Of a stretch of 64,000 nt of DNA, positions 9,004 through 19,310 are shown in pieces (position 1 is the first letter of the stretch; every line of letters begins with the position of its first letter). The stretch comes from Xenorhabdus kozodoii (GTDB lineage Bacteria > Pseudomonadota > Gammaproteobacteria > Enterobacterales > Enterobacteriaceae): NCBI RefSeq assembly GCF_002632875.1, contig NZ_NJCX01000001.1, positions 48,524-112,523 of the forward strand, read 5' to 3'. Made by a program: the position numbers and the translations under genes. The notes below the pieces were generated by a model that was not told where the DNA came from, did not search any database, and saw only the letters and a program-made list of their open reading frames with translations.

Positions 9004-10638
9004 TTATGAGATGAAATGGTCTTTATCACTCACTTCTTTAATATGACCATCTTCTAATTTGATAATGCGGTCGGCAACATTAAAGTAAGCATCGTCATGG
9101 CTGATAACCAGAACCGTTTTACCGCTGGCTTTTAATTCTGGCAACAACTCAGTATAGAATAAGCGCTTAAACACGGGATCTTGGTCGGCAGCCCACTCAT
9201 CAAACAGATAAACAGGACGGTCTTCCAGATAAGCTGCCACTAAAGCCAGCCGTTTCCGTTGACCCGCCGAAAGGTTTGTGGTGGAAAATTTGCCATCAAC
9301 GATTTTCACTTTGTGCGCCATATTTAATGCTGCAATATAATGCGTTGCTTTTTCGGTGACATTGGCATCACTGTTGAGTAATTGTTCAAATAGATGGTAA
9401 TCAGAAAAAACGGCGGCAAAATGTTGACGATAATACTCATTATTCGCGGGGGTTACCTGCACACCATTTAGCGAGATAGTCCCGGCTTCTTGCTCAAACA
9501 GGCCAACCAGCAGCATGGCGAGCGTGGTTTTTCCACTGCCATTCCCGCCGACAATAAACACAATTTCGCCTTGTGATATTTTCAAACTTAATGGGCCGAG
9601 TGCGAACTGGCGATCTTCTTTATCGGTTGTGTAATGGTGGATAACATCTTTCAGCTCAAGCTCTAGGGATTGTTGCGCGTTAAATGGGTTAGTGCCTTCA
9701 ACCTGAATGGATAGCGCTTCTTCCAGTTGGCTGTCAAGGCGGCGCATTTTTTCCAATGAAACTTCCGCTTCCCGCAGCTCCGGGATTGCACCAATCACTT
9801 CACTGATGGGGCCTGATAAGAAGAGAACCAGCAGCGATACCGTCACCAGTGTTGAGGGTTCTTGGGGAAACCAAATCGGCACAACAAAAACAATGACACC
9901 AATAATGATATAAAAGGTCACAGAGCTGGCATTAATCACCCAGGCATAACTGGAATTCGCTTTTACGCAAATCTCTTGAAAAACTTTAGCGGCTGGAGCA
10001 ATCACTCTATTAATAAAAAGGTGGCTTTTTTGTTTATTGAGTTGCAGCTCTTTACTGCCATCAATCAGGCTTTGGAAATTAAGGTATATTTTATCAACTT
10101 GATCGCGCATCTCTGTCATTAATTTTAATGGATATTTTTCCCACAGATAAAAGACATACATTCCAATAAGGCTGAGTACTGCCAAAATAAGAAACAGTTG
10201 CCAGGACATCCAGGCTAAATAACCAAAACAGGCCATGATTAGGGTGATATTGCCAAAAACAGACGGTGCCAACATAAAGGAATGGACGAAAACATCGACA
10301 TCTTTGGTTAAGACCGCCAATAAACCGTGCCGCCCAAGTTTATGGAGTTTTTTAAGTGGCGCGCGCAAGATTTTATTACTCAAACTGAGGCGTAATGAAA
10401 AAATAGTGGATTGAGCTAAATGAGATAAGGTAATTTCTGATACGGTTTTAGTAATAAAAAAAATAAAGCAGATACCAAAAAAGCTCCAAAGAAATGTCGT
10501 CAGATGAATTTCTTCTGTTACTCCTTGACTGATCATCCCGACTATCGAAGCACCGGCAAACCCACTAATTAATGCGCTTATTGTCGATACCAGCAGTAAT
10601 ACCCAAGATTGACGATATAAATAAGCTATTAGAGTCAT
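9004..10638 (-). CDS. Cyclic-peptide-type ABC exporter (SyrD/PvdE family), fused permease-ATPase
   Basis: About 544 residues. Several hydrophobic helices fill roughly residues 10-290 and an ATPase domain follows. The ATPase shows Walker A GGNGSGKTT (around 360), the signature LSAGQRKRLAL and Walker B YLFDEWAADQDP. The FDEWAADQDP block is typical of the SyrD/PvdE group, which moves non-ribosomal peptides or siderophore precursors across the inner membrane. Its place just upstream of two NRPS genes on the same strand makes it the likely exporter of their product. The frame opens with a TTG at 10647, but ATG at 10638 is the more usual start; neither has a strong Shine-Dalgarno. It is paralogous to the exporter at 47188-48852. 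Confidence 0.93.
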   Translation of the reverse strand: MTLIAYLYRQSWVLLLVSTISALISGFAGASIVGMISQGVTEEIHLTTFLWSFFGICFIFFITKTVSEITLSHLAQSTIFSLRLSLSNKILRAPLKKLHKLGRHGLLAVLTKDVDVFVHSFMLAPSVFGNITLIMACFGYLAWMSWQLFLILAVLSLIGMYVFYLWEKYPLKLMTEMRDQVDKIYLNFQSLIDGSKELQLNKQKSHLFINRVIAPAAKVFQEICVKANSSYAWVINASSVTFYIIIGVIVFVVPIWFPQEPSTLVTVSLLVLFLSGPISEVIGAIPELREAEVSLEKMRRLDSQLEEALSIQVEGTNPFNAQQSLELELKDVIHHYTTDKEDRQFALGPLSLKISQGEIVFIVGGNGSGKTTLAMLLVGLFEQEAGTISLNGVQVTPANNEYYRQHFAAVFSDYHLFEQLLNSDANVTEKATHYIAALNMAHKVKIVDGKFSTTNLSAGQRKRLALVAAYLEDRPVYLFDEWAADQDPVFKRLFYTELLPELKASGKTVLVISHDDAYFNVADRIIKLEDGHIKEVSDKDHFIS

Positions 10639-10820
10639 AAAAAACAAGCCATTGTCGAAGGTTATAATTTATATGAAAATTCATATATATGTTTACTCAA
10701 TTCACTATGGTTGTTGTTTTTTTATGAAACTGCAAGTGTGATTTATAGCAGGGCAATATTAATAAATATCACTGAGATAAAAATTATTCACCATATTAAT
10801 GGTTATTATACGTAATTACA

Positions 10821-10925
10821 TATACGCATTAAACTTCAAGTTGCAATTTACAACACGATATGAAACCTGATTTCTCCCCGCGAAGCGGGGAGAAATCACA
10901 CGCATCTTGAAGTTAGATTGGTATA
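10821..10925 (-). repeat. Palindromic intergenic repeat, copy A
   Basis: A ~105-bp element bounded by TATACGC and GGTATA. Its centre is a 14-bp perfect palindrome (TGATTTCTCCCCGC, loop GAA, then its complement). It shares CTTCAAGATGCG and TTGCAACTTGAAG blocks with copies B, C, E and F, in inverted orientation to B. Confidence 0.85.
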
Positions 10926-11118
10926 GATGGATTATTTGAATAATGACAAGGAGTGCGGGATCTTCAAAAAAGTCCCTAATTTTTAAGGGATGGGGAAAAG
11001 AATGTCGTAAGTGTTGTATCAAGATGTATGAAGAGCTTAGATTGAATTTTACTGCAAGGCACTAAAAACAGATGATTTTGTTTATAATGCTTTGATTTTT
11101 AACCATAATATCTTTATA

Positions 11119-11217
11119 TATACCAGTCGCCTTTCAAGATGCGTTTTATATCTCCCCGCGCAGCGGGGAGATATAAGCACTTCCATTGGTTTGCAAACTG
11201 CAACTTGAATTGGTATA
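11119..11217 (+). repeat. Palindromic intergenic repeat, copy B
   Basis: Bounded by TATACC and GGTATA, with the central palindrome TATATCTCCCCGC / GCGGGGAGATATA. From the left end to about 11209 it is nearly identical to the copy at 28039-28143, which suggests recent spread. Confidence 0.88.
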
Positions 11218-11280
11218 GAGCAAAAATGGCTAATTGCAAATACATTTTTGGGTTTATGGTTATAACTTATAACCCTTATT

Positions 11281-11298
11281 TTTGAATAATTATTGAAC
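11281..11298. promoter_or_regulatory. Candidate ARG box upstream of astC
   Basis: TGAATAATTATTGA at 11283-11296 fits the ArgR consensus TGAAT-4-ATTCA with one mismatch. ArgR is known to activate the ast operon in enteric bacteria. The site is ~345 bp upstream of the start codon, so its role is uncertain. Confidence 0.35.
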
Positions 11299-11442
11299 AA
11301 AAGTATTTATTTTCCATTACCTTCAATTCAATCCCGCTTTTTATTTATTTTTTATGCACAAATAATGCATAAATTAAGAATAAATGCATTTTTATAATTT
11401 GTGAAAAGCATCATAAAGTAAATTCATTGTGATTTAATTGTA

Positions 11443-11471
11443 TTGACTTTGTTAAATCCCAAAGGGATTAT
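11443..11471 (+). promoter_or_regulatory. Candidate sigma-70 promoter of the ast operon
   Basis: TTGACT (5/6) and GATTAT (4/6) are separated by 17 bp. It would give a ~165-nt leader. No clear sigma-54 -24/-12 element (GG-N10-GC), as used by E. coli astC, was found by eye. Confidence 0.35.
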
Positions 11472-11506
11472 GAGGTTAATTATTGCTCAAAGAGGAACCC
11501 AATCAT

Positions 11507-11537
11507 CTTCGATAATGTTCTTGTGGGCTTATCGAAG
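11507..11537. promoter_or_regulatory. Perfect 9-bp inverted repeat in the astC leader
   Basis: CTTCGATAA and TTATCGAAG are separated by 13 nt, between the candidate promoter and astC. It could be an operator or an RNA stem-loop; its binding partner is unknown. Confidence 0.45.
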
Positions 11538-11639
11538 CAATGAGTTGATAGCCTAAATTAGATCAATCATTAAAAAGAAAATTTAATGATATATAAAATG
11601 ATCCTTATTTTTACATCCTAATTAATTGAGGAAGAACAA

Positions 11640-12851
11640 ATGCCAAACACGATCCAAAGAAATTGGTTTGACCAGTATATGGTTCCCTGTTTTTCGCCGG
11701 CAAATTTTATCCCAGTCGTCGCCAAGGGTTCGCGTGTCTGGGATCAGGATAGTAAGGAATATATTGATTTTGCGGGTGGAATTGCCGTGAATGCATTAGG
11801 CCATGCGAATGATGAATTAAAGAATGCATTAAATTTTCAAATGGAAAATATCTGGCATATTGGTAATGGATATACCAATGAACCGGTTTTAAAACTGGCT
11901 AAAGCGTTGGTTGAAAATACATTTGCAGATAAGGTTTTTTTCTGTAATTCAGGCGCCGAAGCGAATGAAGCCGCATTAAAAATTGCCAGAAAATATGCCC
12001 TGGATAATTACGGCGATCATAAGAACGAAATTATTTCATTTGAGAACTCCTTCCACGGCAGAACATTATTTACGGTGACGGTCGGAGGGCAGCCTAAATA
12101 TTCTCAGGACTTTGCGCCATTACCACAACAAATTACTCACCTGCCTTTCAACGATATCGACGCGATCAAAGCCCATATGTCAGACAAAACCTGTGCCGTG
12201 ATTGTTGAGCCGATTATTGGGGAAGGGGGGGTGATCCCCGCTGAACCGGCATTTTTGCGAGCATTGCGGGAGTTATGTGATCAACATCAGGCGTTGCTGA
12301 TTTTTGATGAAATCCAGACCGGGATTGGCCGGACGGGGTATTTGTATGCCTACGAGGAAGTTGGCGTAGCACCGGATATTCTGACCAGTGCCAAAGGGCT
12401 TGGTGGTGGATTCCCGATTGGCGCCATGTTGGTTAGGCAACCTATCGCAGAGGCTTTTCAGCCAGGATCACACGGCACAACGTTTGGCGGCAACCCGCTG
12501 GCCGCAGCCGTTGCCAACAAAGTCGTTGAGTTAGTCAATCAGCCAGCATTTCTTGCCGGCGTGCAAGAGCGCCACCACGAGTTTATGCGGCGCATGTCCG
12601 AGCTTAATCAACGTTATCAAGTGTTCAGTGAGCTGCGCGGTAAAGGATTATTGCTGGGGGCAGAGTTGGTTGAAAAATATCAAGGCAAAGCAAAAACCCT
12701 GACTAATCTTGCGGCACAAGAGGGATTAATTGCCTTGATAGCCGGCCCTGATGTGTTGCGTTTTGCCCCTGCGTTAAATATCGAACTGCGGGATATCAAC
12801 GACGGTTTTATCCGCCTTGAAAGTGCCCTCAAGCGATTTATTCAGGATTAA
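11640..12851 (+). CDS. astC: Succinylornithine transaminase
   Basis: This 403-residue class III aminotransferase converts N2-succinylornithine and 2-oxoglutarate to succinylglutamate semialdehyde and glutamate, step 3 of the arginine succinyltransferase (AST) pathway. Visible are the PLP-enzyme motifs [13 protein letters not shown] and [14 protein letters not shown], whose Lys (about 252) forms the Schiff base. The length is as in E. coli AstC/ArgD. The biosynthetic paralogue ArgD is very similar, but the position as first gene of astCADBE settles the name. The ATG follows a GAGGAAG Shine-Dalgarno. It is the promoter-proximal gene and carries the regulatory sites listed upstream. Confidence 0.96.
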   Translation: MPNTIQRNWFDQYMVPCFSPANFIPVVAKGSRVWDQDSKEYIDFAGGIAVNALGHANDELKNALNFQMENIWHIGNGYTNEPVLKLAKALVENTFADKVFFCNSGAEANEAALKIARKYALDNYGDHKNEIISFENSFHGRTLFTVTVGGQPKYSQDFAPLPQQITHLPFNDIDAIKAHMSDKTCAVIVEPIIGEGGVIPAEPAFLRALRELCDQHQALLIFDEIQTGIGRTGYLYAYEEVGVAPDILTSAKGLGGGFPIGAMLVRQPIAEAFQPGSHGTTFGGNPLAAAVANKVVELVNQPAFLAGVQERHHEFMRRMSELNQRYQVFSELRGKGLLLGAELVEKYQGKAKTLTNLAAQEGLIALIAGPDVLRFAPALNIELRDINDGFIRLESALKRFIQD

Positions 12852-12871
12852 CGTCGATTCGAGGTGAGATC

Positions 12872-13906
12872 ATGATGCTATTTAGATCCGTTCAATATGA
12901 AGATGTCGGGGATCTCCTTAATCTTTCGTCCCGTGCTGGCGTTGGCCTGACGACATTACCCAATAATCAGGAATATCTGACGGCACGGATTTCACGCAGC
13001 ATTGATGCTTTCAACGATACAACAAAGGGACGGGCACAACAGGGGTTTTTATTCACCCTGGAAGACACGGAAAAGCATCGTGTTGTTGGTGTCAGTGCGC
13101 TGGAAGTTGCTGTTGGTCTGGAAGAGCCTTTCTATAATTTTCGTCTGCATAAATCGGTGCGGGCTTCCCGCGAATTAGGCGTTTATAACACATTTGAAAC
13201 GTTGATTGTCGGGCAGGATTATACCGGATGTACTGAATTGTGTACCTTGTTCCTTGATCCCGATTACCAGGGGGGAGGCAATGGCGTTTTTCTTTCCAGA
13301 AGCCGCTTTCTGTTTATTTCCGCATTCCGACATCTCTTCCCGAAACGTATTTTTGCGGAAATGCGTGGCGTTGTGAATCAACAGGGCGAATCGCCATTTT
13401 GGGATGCCCTTGGGAAACATTTCTTCAATGTTCCCTTTGCCGAAGCCGATTACCTGACGGGCATTGGTTCTAAAACGTTTATCGCCGAATTGATGCCATT
13501 TCATCCGATTTATGTCCCTTTGTTGCCAGAAGATGCACGGCAGGTTATTGGTCAGGTACATGAAAATACTCAGCCCGCCCGCACCATTTTGGAAAAAGAG
13601 GGATTTGCTTATCACGATGCGGTCGATATTTTTGACGCGGGCGCCATCCTGGATACCGAGATTGACAACGTGCGCACCATCCAAGCCAGCCGGCTTGTGC
13701 ATGTGAAAAGGAGCGATCACGTTTCCCGATCACCGGACGGCGTACAGTGCATTGTCTCTAACTTGAAATTTCAGGCGTTTAAAGCCCTGCTTTTACCGGT
13801 TTCTGAGCCGCTAAATGGCGATGAATTATTGCTTACTTGCGCAGAAATGGCGGCGTTGCAGGTGGATGATGGCGATCCGGTACGCTTCGTTTCTCTTTTT
13901 TCTTAG
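12872..13906 (+). CDS. astA: Arginine N-succinyltransferase
   Basis: This 344-residue cytosolic enzyme transfers succinyl from succinyl-CoA to the alpha-amino group of arginine, step 1 of the AST pathway. The protein aligns by eye with E. coli AstA throughout, including the AVGL..P.YN, ELCTLFLDPD, EMRGV, SPFWD.LG, FIAELMP.HPIY and IGQVH..T.PAR..LEKEGF blocks. It starts 20 bp after astC. Two ATGs stand in tandem (12872 and 12875) behind a GAGGTGAG ribosome site. Confidence 0.96.
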   Translation: MMLFRSVQYEDVGDLLNLSSRAGVGLTTLPNNQEYLTARISRSIDAFNDTTKGRAQQGFLFTLEDTEKHRVVGVSALEVAVGLEEPFYNFRLHKSVRASRELGVYNTFETLIVGQDYTGCTELCTLFLDPDYQGGGNGVFLSRSRFLFISAFRHLFPKRIFAEMRGVVNQQGESPFWDALGKHFFNVPFAEADYLTGIGSKTFIAELMPFHPIYVPLLPEDARQVIGQVHENTQPARTILEKEGFAYHDAVDIFDAGAILDTEIDNVRTIQASRLVHVKRSDHVSRSPDGVQCIVSNLKFQAFKALLLPVSEPLNGDELLLTCAEMAALQVDDGDPVRFVSLFS

Positions 13907-13964
13907 ATGTTCTCACGATTAACCGCTTTGTCATTAAGCGTTTTTGCAATTGAGGAATTTCACA

Positions 13965-15446
13965 ATGGATCATCAAGCGAATTACATTGGCGGTGAGTGG
14001 ATAGCAGGGCAAGGCCTGCCCGTCGTTAAATCCTCCCCCGTCGATCAGCGGGTCTTATGGCAGGCGAATGGCGCTTCTGCCCCTCAGGTTGATCAGGCCT
14101 GCCAGGCCGCTCGCCAGGCATTTCCTGCCTGGTCTCGATTGGCCGTTGAAAAGCGGATCGCGATTGTCCAGACATTTGCTGATTTGCTGGCTCAGGAAAA
14201 AGAAACGATGGCGCAGGTGATCAGCGAGGAAACCAGTAAGCCCTTGTGGGAAACACGGACAGAAGTCCAATCCATGATAGGTAAGATCACCATTTCGATT
14301 GAAGCATGGATGCAGAGAACGGGCTACTGTGAAACACCGATGCCAGACGGCAAAGCCATATTACAGCACCGTCCTCACGGCGTGATGGCGGTTTTCGGTC
14401 CCTATAATTTTCCGGGGCATTTACCGAATGGACATATTGTTCCGGCACTTATTGCCGGGAATACCTTGGTGTTCAAACCCAGCGAATTGACGCCGGTGAC
14501 GGCGGAGAAAACCGTGGAATTGTGGATTAAGGCCGGGTTGCCGGTCGGTGTGCTGAATTTGGTTCAAGGGGGGAAAGAAACGGGGGGCGCCTTGCTGGAT
14601 AATCGCGCCATTGATGGTGTGCTGTTTACCGGCAGTGCGGCGACCGGGTTTCATTTCCATCGCCTATTGGCGGGGCAGCCAGAAAAAATGCTGGCACTGG
14701 AAATGGGGGGTAATAACGCCCTGATTGTAGACGACTATGATGACATTGACGCCGCAGTTTACACCATTATCCAGTCGGCATTTATCTCCGCAGGGCAGCG
14801 CTGTACTTGTGCCCGGAGGTTGCTGGTGAAGCAAGGGGAGAAGGGGGATGCCTTAATTCGACGGTTAATTGATGCTGCCGGCCAGATTGTGCCAGGCCAT
14901 TGGAATGCCGATCCCCAGCCGTTTATCGGCGGGGTCATTTCCTTAGCGGCGGCAAAAAGTTTGCTGGACGCCCAAGCCAAGTTGTTGGCCGCAGGGGGGA
15001 TCGCCTTGCTCACGTTAACGCAGCCTGAACCGCACTCAACGTTTATGACGCCGGGCATTATTGATCTGAGCAACGGCAACGACATTCCTGATGAAGAATA
15101 TTTTGGTCCGTTGCTCACGGTGAGGCGTTATACCACTTTCGACGAAGCCATTTCGATAGCCAATGATACCCGGTTTGGGCTGGCAACCGGGCTGATTTCT
15201 CCTGATGCCCGCCTGTTTGAAAAGTTATTGCAAGAGGCGAGGGCGGGGATCGTCAATTGGAATAAGCCGCTGACAGGCGCATCCAGCAAGGCACCGTTTG
15301 GTGGCATAGGCGCATCCGGCAATCACCGCCCCAGTGCTTATTATGCCGCAGATTATTGCGCCTGGCCGATGGCCTCCCTGACAACGGAAAGTTTGGTTTT
15401 GCCTGAGACGCTCGCTCCAGGGCTGAATTTTTTCATCAACCAATAG
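13965..15446 (+). CDS. astD: N-succinylglutamate 5-semialdehyde dehydrogenase
   Basis: This NAD-dependent aldehyde dehydrogenase oxidises succinylglutamate semialdehyde to succinylglutamate, step 4 of the AST pathway. It shows [14 protein letters not shown] and FTGS (NAD fold), LEMGGNN with the general-base Glu, and the catalytic Cys in [10 protein letters not shown]. The length is 493 residues, as usual for AstD. I chose ATG 13965 over the upstream in-frame TTG at 13944 because a TGAGGAA site lies just before it and the protein then begins like E. coli AstD. It is the third gene of the operon. Confidence 0.96.
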   Translation: MDHQANYIGGEWIAGQGLPVVKSSPVDQRVLWQANGASAPQVDQACQAARQAFPAWSRLAVEKRIAIVQTFADLLAQEKETMAQVISEETSKPLWETRTEVQSMIGKITISIEAWMQRTGYCETPMPDGKAILQHRPHGVMAVFGPYNFPGHLPNGHIVPALIAGNTLVFKPSELTPVTAEKTVELWIKAGLPVGVLNLVQGGKETGGALLDNRAIDGVLFTGSAATGFHFHRLLAGQPEKMLALEMGGNNALIVDDYDDIDAAVYTIIQSAFISAGQRCTCARRLLVKQGEKGDALIRRLIDAAGQIVPGHWNADPQPFIGGVISLAAAKSLLDAQAKLLAAGGIALLTLTQPEPHSTFMTPGIIDLSNGNDIPDEEYFGPLLTVRRYTTFDEAISIANDTRFGLATGLISPDARLFEKLLQEARAGIVNWNKPLTGASSKAPFGGIGASGNHRPSAYYAADYCAWPMASLTTESLVLPETLAPGLNFFINQ

Positions 15447-15462
15447 ACAGTGAGAGGTGAGT

Positions 15463-16806
15463 ATGTCAGGAATTGAAGCAAATTTTGATGGTTTGGTGGG
15501 GATGACGCACCATTACGCGGGGCTATCAAACGGTAATCAGGCTTCCATGAACCATCAGGGGCGAGAATCCAATCCGCGTAAAGCCGCCCTTCAGGGATTG
15601 ATGAAAATGAAGGCGTTGTCTGATATGGGATTTGTACAAGGGGTCTTCCCACCGCAACAGCGCCCAAACGTGCCGGCATTGCGACAGCTAGGGTTTACCG
15701 GCACTGACGAGCAGGTATTAAAAAAAGCCGCGCAATATTCCCCATTATTGTTGTCCAACCTCAGTTCGGCCTCTTCCATGTGGGCGGCAAATGCGGCAAC
15801 GGTTTCGCCTTCGGCAGACAGTGCGGATCGGCGTGTCCATTTCACGGTGGCAAACTTAAATAATAAGTTGCATCGCTCGCTGGAGAGTACCACGACTTCA
15901 CGCGTCCTGAAGGTGACGTTTCCTGATCAACGCCATTTTGTCCATCATGATCCTCTGCCACAACATGCGGATTGGGGGGATGAAGGGGCAGCAAACCATA
16001 ATCGTTTTTGCGGCGAATATGATGGCGCAGGCATCCAACTATTTGTTTATGGACGTAAGGCATTGCAGGAAGGGATAGCGCCTAATCACTATCCTGCAAG
16101 GCAGACGCTGGAAGCCAGCCAAGCCATTGCTCGCTTGCACTTACTTGAAGATAAATGCACCGTTTTTGCCCAGCAAAATCCGGTTGCTATTGACAGTGGG
16201 GTGTTTCATAACGATGTTATTGCTGTGAGCAATCGTCATGTTTTTTTCTGTCACCAGCAGGCTTTTTTAAACCAGCAGGCAGTATTGGACGAGCTGAGAG
16301 AAAAAATGGCTCGGTTCGGGCAGAGCTTGATTGCGATTGAAGTGCCGGCGGAACAGGTCACCATTCAGGATGCCGTTGAATCTTATCTGTTTAACAGCCA
16401 GTTGTTGAGCCAGCCGGATGGCAACATGATGCTGATTTTACCGGAAGAATGCCGTCAACATCACAAAGTATCCGCCTATTTGCAAGCGTTGGTTGCGAAA
16501 GGAAATACCCCCATCAATAAGCTCCACTTTTTTGACTTGCGCGAGAGTATGCGTAATGGCGGCGGGCCAGCCTGTTTGCGACTCAGGGTGGTGTTAAATG
16601 AACAAGAGTTAGCGGCCGTAAATCCAGCGACTCTGATGACACCAGAACTGTATCAACGCCTGACGGTATGGGTTGATCGTCATTATCGGGATTCCCTGTA
16701 TGCGTCCGATCTCACTGATCCACAACTATTAAGGGAAGTCTATTCTGCCCTTGATGAACTGACGCAGATCCTTAATTTGGGTTCAATTTATGAGTTCCAG
16801 AATTAA
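15463..16806 (+). CDS. astB: N-succinylarginine dihydrolase
   Basis: It hydrolyses succinylarginine to succinylornithine, ammonia and CO2, step 2 of the AST pathway. It belongs to the guanidino-group amidinotransferase/dihydrolase fold. The 447 residues match E. coli AstB in length and blocks: NFDGLVGLTHHY-like N terminus, [39 protein letters not shown] and [13 protein letters not shown]. The last contains the nucleophilic Cys. The GTG at 15457 is in frame, but ATG 15463 sits better behind GAGAGGTGAG and gives the canonical length. Confidence 0.96.
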   Translation: MSGIEANFDGLVGMTHHYAGLSNGNQASMNHQGRESNPRKAALQGLMKMKALSDMGFVQGVFPPQQRPNVPALRQLGFTGTDEQVLKKAAQYSPLLLSNLSSASSMWAANAATVSPSADSADRRVHFTVANLNNKLHRSLESTTTSRVLKVTFPDQRHFVHHDPLPQHADWGDEGAANHNRFCGEYDGAGIQLFVYGRKALQEGIAPNHYPARQTLEASQAIARLHLLEDKCTVFAQQNPVAIDSGVFHNDVIAVSNRHVFFCHQQAFLNQQAVLDELREKMARFGQSLIAIEVPAEQVTIQDAVESYLFNSQLLSQPDGNMMLILPEECRQHHKVSAYLQALVAKGNTPINKLHFFDLRESMRNGGGPACLRLRVVLNEQELAAVNPATLMTPELYQRLTVWVDRHYRDSLYASDLTDPQLLREVYSALDELTQILNLGSIYEFQN

Positions 16807-16818
16807 TCAGGAGACGTA

Positions 16819-17805
16819 ATGGATTTACTGACTTTATTGCGTGAAAACAAAATCGACAATAAGTTGTATTTTCCGCCAACGATCAAATCATCATGGTTAG
16901 CGGAAGGGGTATTGCAGTTATTACCGCAGAGCGAACCACAAGAAAAACCGGCCGATGCATTGATTATTTCTGCCGGCATTCATGGCAATGAGACGGCACC
17001 TGTTGAAATCCTTATCCAGTTATTGTCACAACTGGCGCAGGGCAAGTTGCCATTGCAATCTCACCTTCTGTTGGTATTTGGCAACTTACCCGCCATACGG
17101 GAAGGGCGGCGATATCTTGATCATGATCTCAACCGCTTGTTTGGCGGGCGTTATCAACATTTTTCTTTGGGGAATGAATCGAGCCGTGCGATGGAGCTGG
17201 AGTCAGTTATCCAGCAATTTTTTAATGATCCTGCGGTGATGGCTTCAACAAAACGCAGGCACCTTGATCTGCATACCGCCATCCGAGGTTCCTGCCATGA
17301 GCAGTTTGCCCTGTTGCCCTATCAGGCACGTGAATATGCGGCGGATTTTTTACAATGGTTGGAAGATAGCGAGCTCGATGCCCTGGTATTTCATAACACG
17401 GCAGGGGGAACATTCAGTCACTTTACCAGTGAACATTTCAATGTGGATAGTTGCACGCTGGAAATCGGCAAGGCACTGCCTTTTGGACAAAACGATTTGG
17501 CAAAGTTTAGCAACATGACCACGGCCTTGCAGGATTTAATCGCGGGTGATCCTTCCCGAAAACGAACCAAACCGGCGCTGAAACATTATCGTGTGGTTGA
17601 TGCCATTATCAAACAACATGACAGTTTCCAGCTCAATCTTCCAGAAGATACGAAAAACTTCACTGAATTATCAGAAGGTTTTGAGATCGCCCGCCAGCAA
17701 CATCAATCCTGGAAGATTAGATCGCCGGCAAACTTTATCTTGTTTCCTAATGCTCATGTTGCTGTTGGGCTACGGGCAGGATTGTTGTTAGAGAAATTAA
17801 CCTAA
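16819..17805 (+). CDS. astE: Succinylglutamate desuccinylase
   Basis: This zinc carboxypeptidase-like enzyme splits succinylglutamate into succinate and glutamate, the last step of the AST pathway. The metal ligands are seen in HGNE (first His and Glu, about residue 55) and HLDLHTAIRGS (second His). CTLEIGKALPFG carries the probable catalytic Glu. The length of 328 residues is normal. It starts 12 bp after astB with an AGGAG site and completes the operon in the E. coli order CADBE. Confidence 0.95.
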   Translation: MDLLTLLRENKIDNKLYFPPTIKSSWLAEGVLQLLPQSEPQEKPADALIISAGIHGNETAPVEILIQLLSQLAQGKLPLQSHLLLVFGNLPAIREGRRYLDHDLNRLFGGRYQHFSLGNESSRAMELESVIQQFFNDPAVMASTKRRHLDLHTAIRGSCHEQFALLPYQAREYAADFLQWLEDSELDALVFHNTAGGTFSHFTSEHFNVDSCTLEIGKALPFGQNDLAKFSNMTTALQDLIAGDPSRKRTKPALKHYRVVDAIIKQHDSFQLNLPEDTKNFTELSEGFEIARQQHQSWKIRSPANFILFPNAHVAVGLRAGLLLEKLT

Positions 17806-17840
17806 TCAATTCATAAAACAGCAAACCGTAGAGGTTATTG

Positions 17841-19265
17841 ATGACGAGATCATTAAAGACGCCTGTGGAACAATCTGCCGGTGAGCAGAAACTTCACCGT
17901 GGACTAGGCAAGCGCCATATTCAGTTGATCGCCATTGGTGGTGCTATTGGTACGGGATTGTTTATGGGAACAGGGAAAACCATCGCGGTATCTGGGACTT
18001 CAATTATCCTGACTTATCTTTTGATTGGTTTTTTTGCTTTTATGGTGATGAGGGCAATGGGGGAACTGTTGCTCACCAAATTGGATTACAGGACGTTTGC
18101 GGATTTTGTCGCGGATTATCTGGGGGATAAGGCCAGCTATTTTCTGGGCTGGACTTATTGGATGAGTTGGATCGTCAGTTGTATCGCAGATGTCGTGGTA
18201 TGTGGTGGCTATATTCAGTATTGGTTTCCAGAAAGTTGGCTTTGGTTAACGGCACTGTTTGTTTTGGGATTGATGTGCTGGTGTAATTTCTTCTCGGTAC
18301 GGCTGTTTGGTGAAACGGAATTCTGGTTTGCCATGATTAAAGTGGTAGCGATAGTGGCTTTGATTATGGTGGGGGTTGGTATGGTTTTTGTCGGCTGGAC
18401 TTCGCCCAATGGCGTGACAGCTTCGATAAGTCATTTGACAGAGCCTGACGTATTCCTGCCCAATGGGGTATTTGGATTTTTGGCGGGTTTTCAAATCGCT
18501 ATCTTCTCTTTTACGGGCATTGAATTGGTTGGCACAGTGACGGCGGAAACCAAAGAGCCAGAGAAAATCTTACCGAAAGCGATTAACAGTATTCCGATCA
18601 GGGTCATTATCTTTTACGTCCTCTCCATGATGTGTATCATCGCGGTGACTTCATGGCCACAGATTTCACCGGAAGCCAGCCCCTTTGTGACGTTGTTTGC
18701 ATTAGCCGGATTACCGGCAGCGGCGGCGGTGATTAATTTTGTTGCCCTGACTTCGGCGATGTCCTCGGCAAACAGTGGGTTATATGCGTGTGCCCGAATG
18801 CTTTATGGTTTGTCCACAGAAAAGCTGGCGCACCACAAGTTTGGTCAACTCTCAATCAGCAGTGCTGTTCCCATTTTTAGCTTGGTATTTTCAGTCCTTT
18901 GTATGGCAAGTGGTGTATTCCTGCTATTTATTATCCCCAATGTCATCAAATTATTTACGATTGTGACGACCGTGGCAGCCATCATGGTGATTTATAGCTG
19001 GTGTATGATACTACTTGCTTACCTGGCTTATCGTAAGAAACGTCCTGATCTGCATAAAAAGTCTCTCTATAAAATGCCCATGGGCATTCCCATGACATGG
19101 TGTACTTTGATATTTTTTGCCTTTACGGTGGTGATCATGGTGTTTGATTATGATACCCGTGTTGCGCTCTACGGTACGCCAGTGTGGTTTGTGATATTAG
19201 AAATTTCGTGGCGTATGCGGAAAAATCGCAAACAGCAGCGTATGCAGGATGAAATGGTAAATTAA
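17841..19265 (+). CDS. Amino acid permease, APC/AAT family, CycA-like
   Basis: 474 residues with about 12 hydrophobic segments. The N-terminal block RHIQLIAIGGAIGTGLFMGTG is the AAT-family substrate and Na/H site. By eye it is closest to CycA (D-serine/D-alanine/glycine) through RAMGELLL, GETEFWFAMIKVVAIV, FTGIELVGTVTAETK.PEK, AINSIPIR and KSLYKMPMG. It lies 35 bp after astE on the same strand, so it may be cotranscribed and could bring in an amino acid for AST catabolism. Substrate is inference only. ATG 17841 directly follows an in-frame TTG and is preferred. Confidence 0.88.
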   Translation: MTRSLKTPVEQSAGEQKLHRGLGKRHIQLIAIGGAIGTGLFMGTGKTIAVSGTSIILTYLLIGFFAFMVMRAMGELLLTKLDYRTFADFVADYLGDKASYFLGWTYWMSWIVSCIADVVVCGGYIQYWFPESWLWLTALFVLGLMCWCNFFSVRLFGETEFWFAMIKVVAIVALIMVGVGMVFVGWTSPNGVTASISHLTEPDVFLPNGVFGFLAGFQIAIFSFTGIELVGTVTAETKEPEKILPKAINSIPIRVIIFYVLSMMCIIAVTSWPQISPEASPFVTLFALAGLPAAAAVINFVALTSAMSSANSGLYACARMLYGLSTEKLAHHKFGQLSISSAVPIFSLVFSVLCMASGVFLLFIIPNVIKLFTIVTTVAAIMVIYSWCMILLAYLAYRKKRPDLHKKSLYKMPMGIPMTWCTLIFFAFTVVIMVFDYDTRVALYGTPVWFVILEISWRMRKNRKQQRMQDEMVN

Positions 19266-19310
19266 GTTTTGGATGCCAACGGAAATTGGCGGGATTAGTT
19301 GGGGCACATC

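Larger units (their letters stand above)
10639..11639. other. Divergent intergenic region between exporter and astC
   Basis: A 1-kb AT-rich stretch without a credible gene. It holds two copies of the palindromic repeat family (10821-10925 and 11119-11217), the exporter/NRPS promoter on the left side and the astC promoter and possible operators on the right. The bases between the two repeats (10926-11118) show nothing recognisable. Confidence 0.6.

Noticed and set aside
11400-11460. CRP site upstream of astC
   Set aside because: Only a TGTGA half-site is visible; no matching TCACA arm at the right spacing.
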